Shown here in pieces: positions 37,169 to 45,900 of a stretch of DNA of 64,000 bases. The DNA is taken from assembly GCA_947492375.1 (NCBI GenBank), contig CANLMI010000001.1, positions 558,001-622,000 of the forward strand, in the 5' to 3' direction. Below the pieces are notes generated by a model. That model was not told the origin of the DNA. It was given only the letters and a program-made list of their open reading frames with translations, and searched no databases. Position 1 is the stretch's first letter. Each line of letters begins with the position of its first letter. The position numbers and the translations under genes are program-made. The DNA is from an uncultured Kordiimonas sp. GTDB lineage: Bacteria > Pseudomonadota > Alphaproteobacteria > Sphingomonadales > Kordiimonadaceae.

Positions 37169-37188
37169 CACAAAATTTAAATTTTGTG
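37169..37188. promoter_or_regulatory. 20-bp perfect palindrome, probable Lrp-type operator
   Basis: CACAAAATTTAAATTTTGTG is a perfect 20-base palindrome in the 179-base spacer between the Lrp gene and ald. Lrp-family proteins bind AT-rich inverted repeats of about 15 bases. Its position, 47 bases upstream of the Lrp start and 114 bases upstream of ald, fits control of both genes. Confidence 0.7.
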
Positions 37189-37301
37189 AACATTATTTGC
37201 AAGGACGTGTCGGCTTCTTTTAGCTATAAGTAGCGCATATTTTCTGCTGCTTGTTGGCAGCAAAAGCAATGTAATCAGTGTCTATTATGAGGAGTGAAAA
37301 T

Positions 37302-38420
37302 ATGCTCATTGGTGTTCCTAAAGAAATTAAAAACCGCGAGTACCGGGTTGGTTTAACGCCTGCATCTGTTCGAGAACTTATTGGTCATGGCCATAGTGTT
37401 ATCGTACAAAAGAATGCTGGTGCTGAGATTGGCTTTAGTGATGAGATGTATACGACAGCAGGCGCATCAATAAAAGAAACTGCCTCTGAAATATTTGCCG
37501 CCGCTGATATGATTGTAAAAGTAAAAGAACCTCAACCAATTGAGTGTGAAATGCTTCGTGAAGGTCAGATTCTATATACGTATCTTCACCTTGCGCCGGA
37601 CCCTGTTCAGACACAGGGTTTGATAAAGTCTGGTGCTATTGCAATCGCTTATGAAACAGTAACCGATGACTTTGGCGGTTTACCACTTTTGGCACCAATG
37701 TCTGAAGTTGCCGGTAGAATGTCAATTCAGGCCGGTGCTCATGCCCTTGAAATGAGCCAGGGCGGACGTGGGATGCTTCTAGGCGGTGTGCCCGGTGTAG
37801 CGCCAGCAAAAGTAACGATTATTGGCGGCGGTGTTGTAGGCACTAATGCAGCTAGAATGGCTGTTGGTATGGGGGCGGATGTTGTTATTCTTGATCGTTC
37901 AATACGCCGAATGCAGCAGTTAGACGATATTTTCCAAGGGCGCGTTAAAACCATTTATTCGACACAGGATGCTGTCGATGAACATGTGCTATGTGCTGAT
38001 TTAACGGTAGGCGCTGTTTTAATACCAGGTGCCGCAGCACCAAAGCTTGTAAGCCGTAATATGATTGCGAAAATGCCTCGGGGCTCTGTACTTGTGGATG
38101 TGGCTATTGATCAAGGTGGATGTTTTGAGACCTCGAAGGCTACAACCCATGAGGAACCTACATATATTGTTGATGAGGTTGTTCATTATTGTGTTGCCAA
38201 TATGCCGGGCGGTGTTGCGAGAACATCAACGTTAGCTCTTAATAATGCAACACTACCGCACGCTGTAGCTATTGCGAACAAGGGCTGGAAACAAGCCTTG
38301 CAAGATGACAAGCATTTGCTTCAAGGGTTAAATGTCTGCGAAGGCAAGATCACATATGAAGCAGTTGCCCGCGATCAAAATCTTACTTATGTTGCAGCAC
38401 AGGATGTGCTTGCTGGTTAG
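37302..38420 (+). CDS. ald: Alanine dehydrogenase
   Basis: This enzyme of about 372 residues oxidatively deaminates L-alanine to pyruvate and ammonia with NAD. MLIGVPKEIKNREYRVGLTP is the family start. Lys in VKVKEPQ and His in YTYLHLAPD are the catalytic pair, and GGGVVGTNAARMA is the NAD loop. The ATG at 37302 follows GAGGAGTG and is preferred over a GTG at 37278. Divergent from the Lrp gene, followed 16 bases later by asparaginase, so both are probably one amino-acid catabolic operon. Confidence 0.95.
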   Translation: MLIGVPKEIKNREYRVGLTPASVRELIGHGHSVIVQKNAGAEIGFSDEMYTTAGASIKETASEIFAAADMIVKVKEPQPIECEMLREGQILYTYLHLAPDPVQTQGLIKSGAIAIAYETVTDDFGGLPLLAPMSEVAGRMSIQAGAHALEMSQGGRGMLLGGVPGVAPAKVTIIGGGVVGTNAARMAVGMGADVVILDRSIRRMQQLDDIFQGRVKTIYSTQDAVDEHVLCADLTVGAVLIPGAAAPKLVSRNMIAKMPRGSVLVDVAIDQGGCFETSKATTHEEPTYIVDEVVHYCVANMPGGVARTSTLALNNATLPHAVAIANKGWKQALQDDKHLLQGLNVCEGKITYEAVARDQNLTYVAAQDVLAG

Positions 38421-38436
38421 GTAAAAGGATATACGA

Positions 38437-39444
38437 ATGAATGACTTGCCTTTAATTGACGTTTATGCACTTGGAGGCACGATCGCAATGACACCTGATC
38501 AGTCTTTGGCTGGTCAGGTTGATGCTGTCTCACCGTCGTTAACAGCAGATGATTTAGTTAAATCAATTCCTCAACTTGAAAAAATTGCGCGCATTAGAGC
38601 GGAAACGCTTAGTAATGTTGCAAGCGCAAATCTTGATTTCAGTATTATTAAAAAACTGTGTGATACCGCAGCCAAAAGCGATGCCGATGCAATTGTTGTA
38701 ACACAAGGCACCGACACATTAGAAGAAACATCCTTTTTAGCAAAATTAATTTATAGCGGCGATAAACCTATTATTTTTACAGGGGCTATGCGCGCTCCCA
38801 ATCAGCTTAGTAGTGATGGTGCTGCAAATCTATATACTGCTGTTTTAACAGCAACTAAAGTGCAGTCTGTTAACGTTTTCGTTGTTATGGATAATCAAAT
38901 TCATGATCCTGTATTTGTTGAGAAAACGCACACGTGGGCTCTTGATGCTTTTCGGTCTGAATATGGTAGTGACGGATATATTTCCGAAGACCGTATTTTT
39001 TGGCAGAAACCACCATCTGAACTAAGTGATGGTATTCTTGAAATGTTCCATGAAATAGACGCTGTTGCACCAGTCGTGTGTATTTCGATTTCGCTTGGTG
39101 ATAACGGAGCAATTCTTGATCTTGTGGAAGATAGATATCATGGGCTTGTAGTAGATGCATACGGTGCGGGCCATGTATCAGAACAATGGGCTGAAAAGTT
39201 AAATAATATAGCGCGACGTTTGCCTGTTATCATTGCAAGTCAGACATCTAACGGGCGCGTTTTGGAAGCGACTTATGGCTATAAAGGTGCTGAAATTGAC
39301 TTATTTTCGAATGGTATGATTTCCGCTGGTAATTTGAATGCGAAAAAAGCACGTATATTACTTTCTTTATTAGTCGCGAAAAAAACCGCGGATGTTAAGA
39401 AGTCCTTTACCCATATCATGGATAGATTAATCACAGTGAAGTGA
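38437..39444 (+). CDS. L-asparaginase
   Basis: This 335-residue asparaginase hydrolyses asparagine to aspartate and ammonia. Both catalytic threonine segments are visible: ALGGTIAMT near residue 14 and VVTQGTDTLEETSF near 88, with GAMRAPNQLSSDGAANL in the middle. There is no signal peptide, so a cytoplasmic enzyme is likely even though the sequence also resembles type II forms. A short spacing (16 bases) behind ald suggests joint control by the Lrp regulator. Confidence 0.9.
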   Translation: MNDLPLIDVYALGGTIAMTPDQSLAGQVDAVSPSLTADDLVKSIPQLEKIARIRAETLSNVASANLDFSIIKKLCDTAAKSDADAIVVTQGTDTLEETSFLAKLIYSGDKPIIFTGAMRAPNQLSSDGAANLYTAVLTATKVQSVNVFVVMDNQIHDPVFVEKTHTWALDAFRSEYGSDGYISEDRIFWQKPPSELSDGILEMFHEIDAVAPVVCISISLGDNGAILDLVEDRYHGLVVDAYGAGHVSEQWAEKLNNIARRLPVIIASQTSNGRVLEATYGYKGAEIDLFSNGMISAGNLNAKKARILLSLLVAKKTADVKKSFTHIMDRLITVK

Positions 39445-39474
39445 TAATAATAAAACATGATATGAGGGTTTCGA

Positions 39475-40524
39475 GTGGAAACTTCCAATTCAGCGACAAA
39501 TGAAGATAAGGGATATATATTTTTCTGGTGTAAGAGTCGTGAGCTCTTCAGGAAAATAAATACACGCTTTGACGAAAAATCAAGAGTTCAAACAGACGAT
39601 TTTTTTGCATCTGTTCGTTGTTACGAAGTTGTTGATCATGAAACCAAAATTACCCAGTTAAGCGAAATTTTAAACGAAGAAGAACAAGCGAAAATAAAAA
39701 TCTTGTTCTCTTATTCCTTATCACCAACGATGAATGAATTCGGCTTTATTCGCACAATTGCACAATTCAATATGGAAGCGTCTGCCCGCTGGCTTTGTGA
39801 GTTGTTGGTTGACCGGCGGTATAAGCCTCTTATGCAGCCGATAGTCAGCGCCCGTGATACATCGGATATTATGGGGTATGAGTTTTTGTTTAGAGGGCTT
39901 TACCCTGATGGACGCGTTATCTCTGCGCCTTATATGTTTGGGACAGCAGAAAAACTGGACATGTTGTACCCTCTGGATTTAGCAGCAGGAGAGGTTGCTG
40001 CAACATACGCTAAAAAGTTTGGTGTAAAAGAAAAAGTATTCATCAACGTGCTGCCTGAATCTATCCAGTCTGAAGAAGCCTTTAAAGCGTGGCTTTCCAG
40101 TGTAACACAGAATTTTGAGTATGCAGACAATCAGCTTGTCTTTGAATTGGTGGAGAGCCAGCAAATACCTGACGTTGATATAATGTGTAAAGTTATCGAG
40201 CTTTTACATGAGCATAAAGTTCAATTCGCTCTTGATGATTTTGGTACTGGTTTCAATAACCTGGTAACATTGACAGAAGTCAGACCTGATTACGTAAAGA
40301 TAGATAAATCCTTAACAGACAATATCATGCGCGATCCGTTTAAATGGAATTTGCTTGCTAACATAGTGGATGCTGCGAAGCAGGTGGGTACAAAAGTGAT
40401 TGCAGAAGGTGTTGAAGACGAAGAGACATGTGCAATTTTAAAAGATGTAGACGTTGATTATATGCAGGGATATTTCTTTGGATATCCAAGCGATAAGCCA
40501 GTTGGGTATGATAACGATACATAA
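39475..40524 (+). CDS. EAL-domain cyclic-di-GMP phosphodiesterase
   Basis: This 349-residue protein has an unassigned N-terminal region (about 1-105) and a C-terminal EAL domain (about 110-345). The signature EAL is EFL (Glu136), and the other catalytic residues are conserved: Asn191, Glu224 in FELVES, Asp254-Asp255 in LDDFGTG, Lys275, Glu311 in AEGVE and Gln331 in MQGYFFG. It is therefore probably active in hydrolysing c-di-GMP. No GGDEF or membrane segment is seen. The start is GTG 39475. The EAL-only architecture with a novel N-terminus may sense a cytosolic signal. Confidence 0.85.
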   Translation: METSNSATNEDKGYIFFWCKSRELFRKINTRFDEKSRVQTDDFFASVRCYEVVDHETKITQLSEILNEEEQAKIKILFSYSLSPTMNEFGFIRTIAQFNMEASARWLCELLVDRRYKPLMQPIVSARDTSDIMGYEFLFRGLYPDGRVISAPYMFGTAEKLDMLYPLDLAAGEVAATYAKKFGVKEKVFINVLPESIQSEEAFKAWLSSVTQNFEYADNQLVFELVESQQIPDVDIMCKVIELLHEHKVQFALDDFGTGFNNLVTLTEVRPDYVKIDKSLTDNIMRDPFKWNLLANIVDAAKQVGTKVIAEGVEDEETCAILKDVDVDYMQGYFFGYPSDKPVGYDNDT

Positions 40525-40540
40525 TTCTGTATGGCGTGAT

Positions 40541-40975
40541 TTATAAATTTATTTTTTCTAATTTTCCCAAAAGCTCTTCGAGTAAACTTTGATCATTCAA
40601 GCTTAATTGTTTCATCATCTTGTTTTCATAATCAATCGCGAGCGGCGCAACCTCGTTATAGACCTCGCTACCGCTTTTCGAGAGCGATAGAACCGAGCGC
40701 CTTTTATCCTCATTAGCGAATTTTCTGATCAGTAACCCAGATGTGATAAGTTTGTTCACAGCCCGTGAGACAGCAACTTTATCCATTGCTGTTTTTTGAG
40801 CAACAAAGCCCGCTGACACTTCTGAACTTTCGCCTAAAACCGCAATAACACGCCATTCTGGTAATGAGATTTGGAATTGTTCTTCATAGCGATCGGCAAT
40901 TGCACGGCTTATCCTGTTGGATAAAACCGACAAACGGTAGGGCAGGAACTCTTGTAATTTCAGGGTCGTTTTCAC
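40541..40975 (-). CDS. MarR family transcriptional regulator
   Basis: This 144-residue winged-helix regulator is divergent from hpd. The helix-turn-helix and wing are at about 45-105 ([23 protein letters not shown] recognition region and [17 protein letters not shown] wing). A MarR-type repressor next to hpd and with a perfect 26-base palindrome in the shared spacer points to local control of phenylalanine/tyrosine catabolism. The ligand is unknown; a pathway aromatic intermediate is the natural guess. Confidence 0.88.
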   Translation of the reverse strand: MKTTLKLQEFLPYRLSVLSNRISRAIADRYEEQFQISLPEWRVIAVLGESSEVSAGFVAQKTAMDKVAVSRAVNKLITSGLLIRKFANEDKRRSVLSLSKSGSEVYNEVAPLAIDYENKMMKQLSLNDQSLLEELLGKLEKINL

Positions 40976-41004
40976 AAAATGCTACACCGATGTTTTCTTT
41001 TACC

Positions 41005-41033
41005 TTGATATTAGTTTCACATGAAACTAATAT
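41005..41033 (+). promoter_or_regulatory. Probable hpd sigma-70 promoter
   Basis: TTGATA (41005-41010) and TAATAT (41028-41033) are separated by 17 bases, close to the -35 and -10 consensus. The MarR palindrome covers the spacer and the -10 element, which fits repression by occlusion. A second option is TTGGCA at 41035-41040 with TATAGC at 41058-41063, also spaced by 17 bases, which would place the operator just upstream of the -35. Confidence 0.5.
41008..41033. promoter_or_regulatory. 26-bp perfect palindrome, probable MarR operator
   Basis: Arms ATATTAGTTTCA (41008-41019) and TGAAACTAATAT (41022-41033) are perfect over 12 bases with a 2-base spacer. The site lies between the divergent MarR gene (start 40975) and hpd (start 41101), in the expected position for a dimeric winged-helix repressor that controls both genes. 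Confidence 0.8.
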
Positions 41034-41100
41034 ATTGGCAAGCAGAATAAAATTCCCTATAGCCTCCGTGCTATATTTTGACAAGTTTAAGGAAAATGTG

Positions 41101-42189
41101 ATGGCTGATCTATTTGAAAATCCAATGGGATTATGCGGATTTGAGTTTGTTGAATTTACCGCACCTGAAAAAGGCATTGTTGAACCTGTTTTTGAAGCAA
41201 TGGGTTTTTCCGCAGTTGCGAAGCATCGCTCAAAAGATGCTACATTATGGCGTCAGGGCGGTATCAACTTTATTGTCAATTATGAGCCGAAAAGCCCCGC
41301 AGCTTATTACGCAGAAGAGCACGGCCCCAGCGCATGTGGCCTCGCTTTCCGTGTTAAAGACGCACAGTTTACATACAATAAACTCATTGAAATGGGTGCG
41401 CAGCCGGTTGATGTTCCAACGGGTCCGATGGAACTGCGTTTGCCTGCAATCAAGGGTATCGGCGGAGCTCCGCTTTATCTGATTGATCGCTTTGAAGAAG
41501 GTAGCAGCATCTACGATATCGACTTTGAATGGTTTGAAGGTGTTGACCGCAACCCCGAGGGATGTGGGTTCAACATTATCGATCATCTAACGCACAATGT
41601 ATATCGTGGCCGGATGGATTACTGGGCAGAGTTTTATGAAAAGTTCTTTAACTTCAAGGAAATTCGCTTTTTTGATATTAAGGGTGAGTATACAGGCCTG
41701 AAATCTAAAGCACTTACAGCACCTGACGGCATGATCCGTATCCCGCTTAATGAAGAAGCGCAGGGCGGTAAGGGCCAGATTGAAGAGTTCCTCATGGCGT
41801 ATAACGGCGAAGGTATTCAGCATATTGCCTTCTCTTGTGATGATTTGATTGCATGTTGGGACCGCCTCAAGAAACAAGGTGTTAAGTTTATGACACCACC
41901 GCCAAACACATATTATGATATGCTTGATGAGCGCTTGCCGGGCCACGGCGAGCCTGCTGATGAATTGAAAGCGCGCGGAATTCTACTTGATGGAACTACC
42001 GAAGGTGATGAGCCACGTTTACTTCTTCAGATTTTCTCTGAAAATGCGCTTGGCCCAGTTTTCTTCGAATTCATTCAACGTAAAGAAGATGATGGCTTCG
42101 GTGAAGGTAACTTTAAGGCACTATTTGAATCAATCGAGCGTGACCAGATCGCCCGTGGTGTGTTAGAAGTGGATGAAAGCGCAGCATAA
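41101..42189 (+). CDS. hpd: 4-hydroxyphenylpyruvate dioxygenase
   Basis: This 362-residue Fe(II) enzyme of the VOC superfamily converts 4-hydroxyphenylpyruvate to homogentisate in tyrosine degradation. The iron ligands are His162 (IIDHLTHN), His241 (IQHIAFSC) and Glu323 (FFEFIQRK). The N-terminal GFEFVEF and C-terminal [21 protein letters not shown] blocks are typical. The start is ATG 41101, behind AAGGAAAA; the frame is open further upstream across the operator, but that stretch is not coding. First gene of the aromatic amino-acid operon. Confidence 0.95.
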   Translation: MADLFENPMGLCGFEFVEFTAPEKGIVEPVFEAMGFSAVAKHRSKDATLWRQGGINFIVNYEPKSPAAYYAEEHGPSACGLAFRVKDAQFTYNKLIEMGAQPVDVPTGPMELRLPAIKGIGGAPLYLIDRFEEGSSIYDIDFEWFEGVDRNPEGCGFNIIDHLTHNVYRGRMDYWAEFYEKFFNFKEIRFFDIKGEYTGLKSKALTAPDGMIRIPLNEEAQGGKGQIEEFLMAYNGEGIQHIAFSCDDLIACWDRLKKQGVKFMTPPPNTYYDMLDERLPGHGEPADELKARGILLDGTTEGDEPRLLLQIFSENALGPVFFEFIQRKEDDGFGEGNFKALFESIERDQIARGVLEVDESAA

Positions 42190-42236
42190 TTTGGGCTTTG
42201 GTAAATTGATTTTGGCGTTTGTAAGAGGATTATCAC

Positions 42237-42779
42237 ATGGAATTAAAACGTATTCATCATGTTGCATATCGGTGTAAGGATGCGAAAGAAACCGTTGAGT
42301 TTTATCAAAAGCATTTGAATATGGATTTCCAGCTTGCAATCGCCGAAGATCATGTGCCGTCAACTGGAGCCTATGACCCGTATATGCATTTATTTCTGGA
42401 TGCAGGCAATGGTAATGTTTTGGCCTTTTTTGAATTGCCAGAGCAGCCGGAGATGGGCCGAGACGGTAATACGCCGGAATGGGTTCAACATATTGCCTTT
42501 GAAGTTGAGAATATGGATGCCTTATTATCAGCAAAGGAAAGCCTGGAAGCGGCCGGCATTGATGTTTTAGGGCCGACTGAACATACAATTTTCAAATCAA
42601 TCTATTTCTTTGACCCTAATGGGCACCGTCTTGAACTGGCTGCAAATACGGCCAAGCCGGGTATGTTAGAAGAATTAAAGCGTGTAGCCCCTGCAATGTT
42701 AGAGGAATGGTCAAAGACCAAAAAGGCACCAAAGCATGCAGATTGGCTCCATGGCAGAGGTGAATTTAAACCGCAATAA
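42237..42779 (+). CDS. VOC family metalloprotein (glyoxalase/one-domain extradiol dioxygenase fold)
   Basis: This 180-residue single-module VOC protein has candidate metal ligands at the expected places: His8 (RIHHVAY), Glu66 (AFFELP), His85 (WVQHIAF) and Glu133 (HRLELA). That is the ligand set of glyoxalase I, and H8/H85/E133 is that of extradiol dioxygenases. The C-terminal tail (about 145-180) is charged. It sits between hpd and fumarylacetoacetase, where homogentisate 1,2-dioxygenase is expected. Whether it is an isomerase, an accessory or an alternative dioxygenase cannot be settled from sequence. Confidence 0.75.
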   Translation: MELKRIHHVAYRCKDAKETVEFYQKHLNMDFQLAIAEDHVPSTGAYDPYMHLFLDAGNGNVLAFFELPEQPEMGRDGNTPEWVQHIAFEVENMDALLSAKESLEAAGIDVLGPTEHTIFKSIYFFDPNGHRLELAANTAKPGMLEELKRVAPAMLEEWSKTKKAPKHADWLHGRGEFKPQ

Positions 42780-42837
42780 ATGTGATTATGCTTCATAGTC
42801 TTCATCATTTTTAAAGTAGAATTTAGGAACACTATCG

Positions 42838-43845
42838 ATGAAATTAGCTTCATTAAACCAAGGCCGTGACGGCAAACTTGTTGTTGTCTCAAAAGACCTG
42901 TCAAAAATGGCGGATGCAAGCAGTGTTGCAGCAACGCTTCAAAATGCGATTGATGACTGGGCAGACTGTGCACCTGCGCTTCAGGCTATGTATGAAAAAC
43001 TAAATGCTGGTAAAATTTCGGGCGAAGCATTTGATGAGGCAAAATGTGCGTCACCGCTTCCTCGCGCATTCCAGTGGGCTGATGGGTCGGCGTACGTTAA
43101 TCATGTTGAGCTTGTTCGAAAAGCCCGTAATGCAGAGATGCCCGAAAGTTTTTGGCACGACCCTTTGATGTATCAAGGCGGTTCCGATGCCTTTCTTGGC
43201 CCGCGTGAAGATATTGTTTTCCCAACTACACAAGGTTGGGGTGTTGACTTTGAAGCCGAAATCGCTGTGATAACGGATGATGTGCCGCTTGGTGTATACT
43301 CTGATGATGCAGGGTCGCATATCAAATTGTTGATGCTTGTGAATGATGTGTCACTGCGCGGTTTGATCCCTGGCGAACTTGCCAAAGGGTTTGGTTTCTT
43401 TCAGGCAAAGCCATCAAGCGCCTTTAGCCCTGTTTGTATTACACCTGACGAACTTGGCGGTGCATGGGCTGAGAACAAGGTACATTTACCGATTGTTTCG
43501 CACTATAATGGCTCTATGTTTGGTAAACCCGAAGCAGGTGTTGATATGACATTTGATTTCGCGACATTAGTGGCACATGCCGCTAAAACACGGCCGCTTT
43601 CGGCTGGTGCAATTATCGGCTCTGGTACTGTATCGAACAAACTTGATGGTGGCCCTGGTAAGCCGGTTTCAGACGGCGGTGTTGGATATAGCTGTATCGC
43701 GGAAATCCGTATGATCGAAACAATCGAAAATGGCGCGCCTTCAACAAACTTTATGCAATTTGGCGATACTATCAAAATTGAAATGTTTGATGGTGATGGG
43801 CAGTCTATTTTCGGTGCTATCGAACAAAGCGTTAAACAAGGATAA
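42838..43845 (+). CDS. Fumarylacetoacetate hydrolase family protein
   Basis: This protein of 335 residues cleaves fumarylacetoacetate to fumarate and acetoacetate, the last step of tyrosine degradation. Metal-binding acids are in VDFEAEIAVI and the glutamate-rich hairpin; KPSSAFSPVCIT, LPIVSHYNGSMFG and GTVSNKLDGG fit the bacterial FAH form that is shorter than the eukaryotic one. It lies 58 bases after the VOC gene and 26 bases before maleylacetoacetate isomerase. The gene order makes the role secure. Confidence 0.9.
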   Translation: MKLASLNQGRDGKLVVVSKDLSKMADASSVAATLQNAIDDWADCAPALQAMYEKLNAGKISGEAFDEAKCASPLPRAFQWADGSAYVNHVELVRKARNAEMPESFWHDPLMYQGGSDAFLGPREDIVFPTTQGWGVDFEAEIAVITDDVPLGVYSDDAGSHIKLLMLVNDVSLRGLIPGELAKGFGFFQAKPSSAFSPVCITPDELGGAWAENKVHLPIVSHYNGSMFGKPEAGVDMTFDFATLVAHAAKTRPLSAGAIIGSGTVSNKLDGGPGKPVSDGGVGYSCIAEIRMIETIENGAPSTNFMQFGDTIKIEMFDGDGQSIFGAIEQSVKQG

Positions 43846-43871
43846 AGCAACATCAGCCCGGAGCTATTATT

Positions 43872-44531
43872 ATGAGCGAGCGTATATTATTTGGATATTA
43901 TCGATCTTCTGCGGCGTTCCGCGTTCGTATTGCGCTTGCTCTTAAGGGGCTGGATTATGAATACCGGGCAGTTGATTTGAAACCGTCCGCAAATGATCAC
44001 AAGGCGCCCGGATATTTGAAGCTAAACCCACAGGGGAGAGTGCCGTACTTTATTGATCATGGATTTGGTATTGCGCAGTCACCGGCTATTCTGGAATATC
44101 TTGATGAAGTCTATCCAGATGCGGCGTTACTGCCTGCAAAGGCACAAGAACGCGCATGGGTACGCCAATTAGTGAATGTTGTTGGCTGTGATATTCACCC
44201 GCTGAATAACCTTTCAGTATTACAAAAATTAAAAGGCCAGTTTGACGCTGATCAAAGTGCGACCAACGAATGGTATGCATACTGGATAATTGAGGGCTTT
44301 AAGGCATTGGAAGCAATGCTGTTGGATAATAATTACCGTGGTGATTTTTGCTTTGGCAATTTACCAGGGATGGCAGATGTATATCTTGTGCCGCAAATTT
44401 GGAATGCACGGCGGTTTAATGTGGCGCTCGATGCATTCCCGACACTTGAGCGCATCTATGCCGCATGTCAGGAACACCCGGCGTTTATGAAGGCGATGCC
44501 GGAAAATCAGCCGGATGCACCGCGGGAATAG
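43872..44531 (+). CDS. maiA: Maleylacetoacetate isomerase (zeta-class GST)
   Basis: This 219-residue glutathione-dependent isomerase converts maleylacetoacetate to fumarylacetoacetate. The zeta-class GST start GYYRSSAAFRVRIALALKG carries the catalytic Ser pair region, followed by LNPQGRVPYF, QSPAILEYLDE, and NNLSVLQKL in the C-terminal helical domain. It overlaps functionally with the preceding FAH gene in the same operon. The start ATG 43872 has GGAGC upstream. Confidence 0.93.
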   Translation: MSERILFGYYRSSAAFRVRIALALKGLDYEYRAVDLKPSANDHKAPGYLKLNPQGRVPYFIDHGFGIAQSPAILEYLDEVYPDAALLPAKAQERAWVRQLVNVVGCDIHPLNNLSVLQKLKGQFDADQSATNEWYAYWIIEGFKALEAMLLDNNYRGDFCFGNLPGMADVYLVPQIWNARRFNVALDAFPTLERIYAACQEHPAFMKAMPENQPDAPRE

Positions 44532-44596
44532 GGCGACTAAGCTTTTGAGTAACTAAGTATTCCATCAAGTGCAGATGGAGAATGAAGAGGCAAGGA

Positions 44597-45475
44597 ATGT
44601 TAATCAAAACACGATTGGGCAGAACAGTTGAGGTCCGTGAAGATTATACCGTTGACCAACACTGGGAAGACTTCACCGCGGAAGAACATGACCGCTGGGA
44701 CCGGCTTTATGCACGTCAGGGTAAAATACTTCAGGGCAGGGCATGTAAGGAGTTCATGGATGGGCTAGAGCTCTTGAGCCTTTCAGATGGTGGCATTCCA
44801 AACTTTGAAAAACTTTCTGAAAAACTGATGAAGGCAACAGGGTGGCAGGTTGTGGCTGTGCCTGATTTAGTGCCGGATGATGTGTTTTTTGAGCACCTTG
44901 CTAATCGTCGCTTTCCTGCCGGGAATTTTATCCGCAGCGAGGCGCAGCTTGACTATCTTCAGGAGCCGGATGTCTTTCATGATGTTTATGGTCATGTACC
45001 CATGCTCGCAAACCCGGTATTCGCTGATTATATGGAAGCGTACGGCAAAGGTGGGCAGGTTGCAGCAGGGCGCGGCGTCTTACCAAACCTTGCTCGGTTA
45101 TATTGGTACACGGTTGAATTTGGCCTCATTAAAACGGATGAAGGTATGCGAATTTACGGCGCAGGTATCGTCAGTTCAAAATCTGAGAGTATTTTTAGCC
45201 TCGAAGATAATAGCCCTCACCGAATTCATTTTGACCTAGAGCGACTAATGAAAACGGATTACCGTATCGATGACTTCCAGCAAACATATTGGGTTATTGA
45301 AAGCTTTGATGAATTATTAGAGGCGACTTATCAAGATTTTGGCCCGTTATATGACCGCTTGGAACAAGCCGGCGATCCCTTTAAACCTGCGGATATTCTG
45401 GACGGTGATATTGTCTATAATAATGGTACACAGGAATATGCCAATAAGGGTGGGCGGCTAGCGGAAGCTAGTTAA
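44597..45475 (+). CDS. phhA: Phenylalanine 4-monooxygenase
   Basis: This pterin-dependent iron hydroxylase has about 292 residues and converts phenylalanine to tyrosine. The iron ligands are the two His in VFHDVYGHVPML (128 and 133) and Glu174 in YWYTVEFGL; the FIRSEAQLDYLQEPD block forms the pterin site. The start is set at ATG 44597 behind GAAGAGG; an ATG at 44582 would add five residues. No pterin-4a-carbinolamine dehydratase (phhB) is in the window. It completes the Phe to Tyr entry to the hpd route. Confidence 0.93.
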   Translation: MLIKTRLGRTVEVREDYTVDQHWEDFTAEEHDRWDRLYARQGKILQGRACKEFMDGLELLSLSDGGIPNFEKLSEKLMKATGWQVVAVPDLVPDDVFFEHLANRRFPAGNFIRSEAQLDYLQEPDVFHDVYGHVPMLANPVFADYMEAYGKGGQVAAGRGVLPNLARLYWYTVEFGLIKTDEGMRIYGAGIVSSKSESIFSLEDNSPHRIHFDLERLMKTDYRIDDFQQTYWVIESFDELLEATYQDFGPLYDRLEQAGDPFKPADILDGDIVYNNGTQEYANKGGRLAEAS

Positions 45476-45550
45476 TTACCCCCCTTTAGGGCGGAAGAAC
45501 AATCCGGTTACTTTTATTGTAATAGAAAAATATTTTAAGGAAGAGCTATA

Positions 45551-45843
45551 GTGACTGATAAGACTTTATTTGTTTTGCGCAAATTAAACCTAAAGCAATT
45601 CACTTCCTTGATGTTAAAAATTCGATCCTTAATATTATTCCTCAGACCTTAAGCGAGGAAGGATGCAAAAGATTTGAGTTGTTTGAGAAAAATGATGAAC
45701 AGAAGTTATGTTTATTCGAAGAATGGATTGATGAACAAGCTTTAGCGACACATTATGCACAGCCATATGTATCTGAAGTTTTTGAACAATATGTGACTTG
45801 GCTTGTTGAGCCAGTTGAGATTGTAAAAATGCATAAGCACTAA
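45551..45843 (+). pseudogene. Frameshifted antibiotic-biosynthesis-monooxygenase (ABM) domain gene
   Basis: A GTG at 45551 with AAGGAAGAG upstream begins MTDKTLFV, then the frame runs into an early stop. From about 45574 the next frame gives FAQIKPKAIHFLDVKNSIL to LSEEGCKRFELFEKNDEQ and ends EPVEIVKMHKH at 45843, the normal profile of a roughly 97-residue ABM (YgiN-like quinol monooxygenase) protein. The second frame has two stops just upstream and no start. One missing T in the TTTT run at 45573-45576 explains everything. This may be a real mutation or a sequencing error. Confidence 0.75.
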
Positions 45844-45900
45844 AACTATTTTAGCTTTAAATACTAAAGTTATAATGCGCACAACTTACACAGCTAATGA

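Noticed and set aside
37123-37173. TTG start for the Lrp regulator
   Set aside because: It would place coding sequence inside the 20-bp operator palindrome and add residues not found in the family.
40864-41100. N-terminal extension of hpd
   Set aside because: The upstream open stretch crosses the MarR gene start, the operator and promoter; the family start fits ATG 41101 with an AAGGAAAA site.
45573-45577. Programmed -1 frameshift in the ABM gene
   Set aside because: GTTTTG does not form a good X-XXY-YYZ slippery heptamer in the zero frame and no downstream pseudoknot or stem was seen; a deletion or read error is simpler.
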